Shown: in pieces, positions 12,773 through 15,697 of the stretch
Position numbering within the stretch: position 1 is the stretch's first letter
Layout of the letters: each line of letters starts with the position of its first letter
Assembly (NCBI GenBank): GCA_944325235.1
Contig: CALUZE010000018.1
Location: 1 to 15,697, forward strand
Direction of reading: 5' to 3'
Origin: an uncultured Elusimicrobiales bacterium
GTDB taxonomy: Bacteria > Elusimicrobiota > Elusimicrobia > Elusimicrobiales > Elusimicrobiaceae
Length of the DNA stretch: 15,697 bases
The notes under the pieces: model-generated
Told to the model about the DNA's origin: nothing
Database searches by the model: none
What the model saw: only the letters and a program-made list of their open reading frames with translations
Position numbers and translations under genes: made by a program

Positions 12773-13999
12773 ATGTGGGATTCTTTTTACGCGATTTTTA
12801 AAATTTCGCTCAAAGCCATTTTTGCCAACAAAATGCGTGCCGCGCTGACGAGCTTGGGGATTGTTATCGGCGTGTCGGCCGTTATTACGATGTTGGCCGT
12901 CGGCTCCGGCGCCCAAAAAAGCGTGACGGACAGCGTCTCCCGCTTTGGCACGAACATTCTGTTCCTGCGCCAGCCGTGGAATTTGGACGAAAGCATTTCC
13001 TCCCCCAAGGACGTAACGATGACCGACGTGTACGCCATCCGCAGTCTGGACGGCGTGGCAGCGGCCGCCCCGTACATTACCACCAGTTTTGACGTAAAAT
13101 ACTCCAACACCAGCGTCGCTTTAAGCGTGCTGGCCACGGACCCGGACATCTTTTCAACGTACGACTGGCCCATTGAAAGCGGCCGCCAATTTACCCAGCA
13201 GGAAGTGAACGATTACGCCCAAGTGGTGGTGCTGGGCTCGTCGGCCGCGCAGACGATTTTCAGCGATGTGGACCCGCTGAACAAAACCATCGTGCTGGAC
13301 AACATTCCGTTTAAAGTGGTGGGTATCGTCAAAAAAACGGGCCAGAGCGGCATGGGCTTTGATATGGACGAAGGCGCCTTAATCCCCTACACCACCGGCA
13401 AAGTAAAAATGAACGCCGGGTGGAACAGTTCGGACCGCCGCGCCCTGGACCGCGTGGTCATCAAAGTGGCCGATTTTAACACCATTGAAAATACCAAAGT
13501 GGACATTCAAAACGCCGTGCGCAACACGCACCGCATCCACCCGCTGGGAAAGGACGATTTCCAATTGGACGATTTCGCCTCGTTTATTGAACAAGCCAAA
13601 ACTATGGGCAAAACGATGAGCCTGTTACTGGGCGCCATCGGGGCCGTATCGCTGATTGTGGGCGGTATTGGCGTGATGAACATTATGCTTGTATCGGTCA
13701 CCGAACGCACGCGCGAAATCGGCATTCGTATGGCCATTGGCGCCACCAGCTGGGATATCCGCCTGCAGTTCTTGGTGGAATCGGTTACCCTTTCCTGCAT
13801 TGGCGGGCTGATCGGCATTTTGCTGGGGGTCGTCATCACGCTTATCGTGGCGGCCAACTCCACCATTCCGGCGGAGCTGAGCCTGTCGGCGGTGCTGCTT
13901 TCGGTGGGGTTTTCGGCGGCTACGGGCGTGTTCTTCGGGTTCTATCCGGCCTACAAAGCCTCCAAACTGACCCCGATTGACGCGCTGCGCTACGAATAA
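12773..13999 (+). CDS. MacB-like ABC transporter permease
   Basis: This 408-aa inner-membrane subunit has the MacB/FtsX four-helix architecture. The first transmembrane helix is at about residues 22-45 (MRAALTSLGIVIGVSAVITM), followed by a large periplasmic domain of about 220 residues, then three helices near the C-terminus. The conserved segment between them reads GGIGVMNIMLVSVTERTREIG and IRMAIGA, which is typical of this family, and the protein ends with the common motif PAYKASKLTPIDALRYE. With the ATPase it forms a MacB-type type VII ABC transporter, thought to act by mechanotransmission: it moves substrates from the periplasm through TolC rather than across the inner membrane. The gene is last in the operon and is closed by a strong terminator at 14020-14054. 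Confidence 0.93.
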   Translation: MWDSFYAIFKISLKAIFANKMRAALTSLGIVIGVSAVITMLAVGSGAQKSVTDSVSRFGTNILFLRQPWNLDESISSPKDVTMTDVYAIRSLDGVAAAAPYITTSFDVKYSNTSVALSVLATDPDIFSTYDWPIESGRQFTQQEVNDYAQVVVLGSSAAQTIFSDVDPLNKTIVLDNIPFKVVGIVKKTGQSGMGFDMDEGALIPYTTGKVKMNAGWNSSDRRALDRVVIKVADFNTIENTKVDIQNAVRNTHRIHPLGKDDFQLDDFASFIEQAKTMGKTMSLLLGAIGAVSLIVGGIGVMNIMLVSVTERTREIGIRMAIGATSWDIRLQFLVESVTLSCIGGLIGILLGVVITLIVAANSTIPAELSLSAVLLSVGFSAATGVFFGFYPAYKASKLTPIDALRYE

Positions 14000-14019
14000 T
14001 TTTACCTGTGGGGTAAATC

Positions 14020-14054
14020 AAACCGTCCCGCACAAAATGCGGGGCGGTTTTTTT
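14020..14054 (+). terminator. Rho-independent terminator of the tolC-macAB operon
   Basis: AAACCGTCCCGCA (14020-14032) pairs with TGCGGGGCGGTTT (14038-14050) in a 13-bp stem with one G-T pair and a five-base loop, followed by a T run to 14054. It lies 20 bp past the permease stop codon. Confidence 0.95.
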
Positions 14055-14159
14055 ACGGGTAAAAAATATGCCGCCGCAGGCGGTGCCCGTTTGGCGTGCC
14101 CGGCGGTTCGTTATGCGGGGCGGGTCTGGCGCGGCGTGCGAGTGCGAATGGCACACGGC

Positions 14160-14188
14160 AAAAAAATACCCCGGCCGGAGCCGGGGTA
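14160..14188 (-). terminator. Terminator of the MFS transporter gene
   Basis: TACCCCGGC (14167-14175) pairs with GCCGGGGTA (14180-14188) around a four-base loop. The seven A at 14160-14166 give a T run after the hairpin on the minus strand, 4 bp past the stop codon at 14193. The 105 bp between this terminator and the operon terminator is GC-rich and contains a CCGCC-GCA-GGCGG hairpin; no gene is seen there. Confidence 0.93.
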
Positions 14189-14192
14189 AAGA

Positions 14193-15697
14193 TTAATGGT
14201 TTTCAACGGGCGGATTATCCGAGCGGCCCAACAGACGGTTGATGATTCTTTTGAGCCAACCGGGTTTGGCGGGCGCCTGGGCCGCTTGTTGCATGCGGGT
14301 CGCCTGTCGGCCTTCAACCCGTTTGAAAATCAAGGCGGACAAGATAGCCAGGGCGGACGGAATGCCGATCATCGCGGCCGTAGTGGCGTCAGCCGAGGAG
14401 AAAATCCCCGTCTCCATCAAGGTTTCGGCCAGGTTCGTCAGCAACATCGGCCCGAACGCGCACGAAATGGCGCTGGCCACAATCAAAGCCACAATGCGGT
14501 CCTGCGTGTGGGCGTTCCGGGCCGTGCGGGCAAAGGCCAGCGTAAACGCCGTAGAAATGCCCACCTCGGCCGCAAACAGCGCCGCCGTCAGCGCGTATAC
14601 ATTATCGGAAAAAGGCAGCGCCGCCAGCCCCCCCGCACCGGCCAGCAGCGTGGCGATGGTCATATTGTTTTGGGGGAACCATTTCAAGAACCCTTTGGCC
14701 AAGTTGCGTCCGATTAAAAACGGCACGGCAAACTGCAACAGGCCAAAGATGTATTGGGAAGAAGATCCTCCCGTCAGTTCCGGCAGCAGGAACAGAAAAC
14801 CGTTGTTGTACGACATTTCCACCGCGTTCATCAGCATTAACCCCAGCAACAGGCCGGCTACGCCTTTTTCTTCTTTAAACAGGCGGATATAGCTGTTGTT
14901 TAACAACGAGGACGTAAGTGCGTAGGCGCGGCGGCTGCGTTTGTTGGTTTCTTCGGCCGTCGGCTGTTTGGCCGGTTTGGTTTCCAGGGTCGGTTTGGTG
15001 TTGGGAATGTTGGTTAAGTTCACCCCCAGCGCGGCGGCCGCTACCAGCGGAATGGGCAATGCAAACGTAAAGCTCCAGTCCATCCCCAGCACGCTGGTGG
15101 AAATGAACGGGAACGCGAACGAGGACATCATTCCAAGCGCGCGGCTGAATTCGGTGTTGGCCATTCTTTTTTGCAGGACCAAGTCGCTGGCGCCGGCGCT
15201 TAAATCGGTCATCATCGGTCCGACGGCATTGTGCACAAACACGCCCCCGGTGCTGGCCACCATAATACAGCCCAAAATGTTGTAAAAGTGCGCCCACATA
15301 TCCGGCTGCGGCACAAACGCCCCGTTCAAACCAAACAGCGTGACCCCCGCCGTGAACCCCGCAGCCATCAACGCCAGTCCCAGGTTCATAGCGGCTTTTC
15401 GGCCGAATTTTTCTTTAATCCAGTTGGACAGAAACGCCCCGACCGAGTACGGCAGATACGTCGCCACGGCCACTAAAATATTGTCGCTTAACGACAGCTG
15501 GAAACTGGAGCCGATGTTGGCAATGACCGGCGTGGCCACTTCCAGCCCGATGATGTACGACGCCGCATACAGGCTGGCGCGCTGGAGGGCGCCTTGCAGG
15601 CCGGTGGCTTGCTGCGGTTGGAAGGCGGCCGCCGGCTGTGCTTTTTGGGGCGACAGAAATTGTTTGACGGACGAAAAAACTTTTTTGTCGCCGCTCC
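14193..15697 (-). CDS. MFS-type transporter, 5' end beyond window
   Basis: An uninterrupted minus-strand frame runs from the right edge to a TAA at 14193, giving at least 500 residues; the start lies outside the window. The visible part has about twelve hydrophobic segments in two groups separated by a polar, Lys/Thr/Glu-rich loop near 14930-15010, the layout of a major facilitator superfamily transporter. After the second helix the sequence KEKFGRKAAMNLG matches the MFS loop 2-3 motif. The C-terminal tail is cytoplasmic, basic and Gln/Ala-rich. A GTG at 15539 would start within the first helix and is not credible, because coding continues upstream with about 50 more residues including a Gln/Ala/Pro-rich stretch, implying an N-terminal extension. 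Substrate unknown. The terminator at 14160-14188 ends its message. Confidence 0.85.
   Translation of the reverse strand, partial: SGDKKVFSSVKQFLSPQKAQPAAAFQPQQATGLQGALQRASLYAASYIIGLEVATPVIANIGSSFQLSLSDNILVAVATYLPYSVGAFLSNWIKEKFGRKAAMNLGLALMAAGFTAGVTLFGLNGAFVPQPDMWAHFYNILGCIMVASTGGVFVHNAVGPMMTDLSAGASDLVLQKRMANTEFSRALGMMSSFAFPFISTSVLGMDWSFTFALPIPLVAAAALGVNLTNIPNTKPTLETKPAKQPTAEETNKRSRRAYALTSSLLNNSYIRLFKEEKGVAGLLLGLMLMNAVEMSYNNGFLFLLPELTGGSSSQYIFGLLQFAVPFLIGRNLAKGFLKWFPQNNMTIATLLAGAGGLAALPFSDNVYALTAALFAAEVGISTAFTLAFARTARNAHTQDRIVALIVASAISCAFGPMLLTNLAETLMETGIFSSADATTAAMIGIPSALAILSALIFKRVEGRQATRMQQAAQAPAKPGWLKRIINRLLGRSDNPPVENH

Overview
Overall. The window reads as chromosomal DNA of a Gram-negative bacterium: it encodes a FadL-type outer-membrane barrel, a TolC-type outer-membrane channel and a MacAB-type efflux system. 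Genes are of medium GC and are separated by AT-rich spacers with long A/T tracts. The mix of proteins and promoter style would fit an uncultured gut-associated lineage such as Elusimicrobiota, but that is an impression from gene content and no marker gene here proves it. The first base lies inside a hexanucleotide repeat and the last gene runs off the right edge, so both ends are cut.

Layout. (1) 1-3300 is gene-poor: a (CAAGCC)n repeat at the left edge, an extremely AT-rich block (to about 990), a GC-rich island without a credible ORF (about 991-1816) whose + strand looks like structured RNA, one convincing minus-strand gene (1817-2446, a probable winged-helix DNA-binding protein) with a clear sigma70-type promoter embedded in repeated TGACATAT motifs, and a second gene-free stretch rich in small repeats and palindromes. 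(2) 3319-4350 encodes MutY, followed by a perfect palindromic terminator shared with the convergent FadL-family porin (4445-5677). (3) Minus-strand housekeeping genes follow: a membrane-anchored TPR protein resembling YfgM, a dCMP-deaminase family enzyme, and a small DMT-family (DUF486) membrane protein only 9 bp from the deaminase. (4) 7456-8202 is an unrecognised membrane-anchored protein with eight extracytoplasmic cysteines, convergent with an unrecognised secreted helical protein (8324-9178). (5) 9375-13999 is a tight four-gene operon: TolC-like channel, MacA-like adaptor, MacB-like ATPase and MacB-like permease on separate polypeptides, closed by a strong terminator. (6) 14193 to the right edge is a truncated MFS-type transporter on the minus strand.

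How they work together. The four-gene operon should form a complete tripartite export machine spanning both membranes; its substrate cannot be read from the sequence. Several genes (minus-strand starts at 6426 and 7321, plus-strand start at 9375, less clearly 3319) have a -10 hexamer 6-9 nt before the ATG and no ribosome-binding site, which suggests leaderless mRNAs, while others (7456, 9178, 5677, 12085) have normal Shine-Dalgarno sequences. The most unusual part is the gene-poor left third: the structured GC-rich island next to an apparently autoregulated DNA-binding protein.
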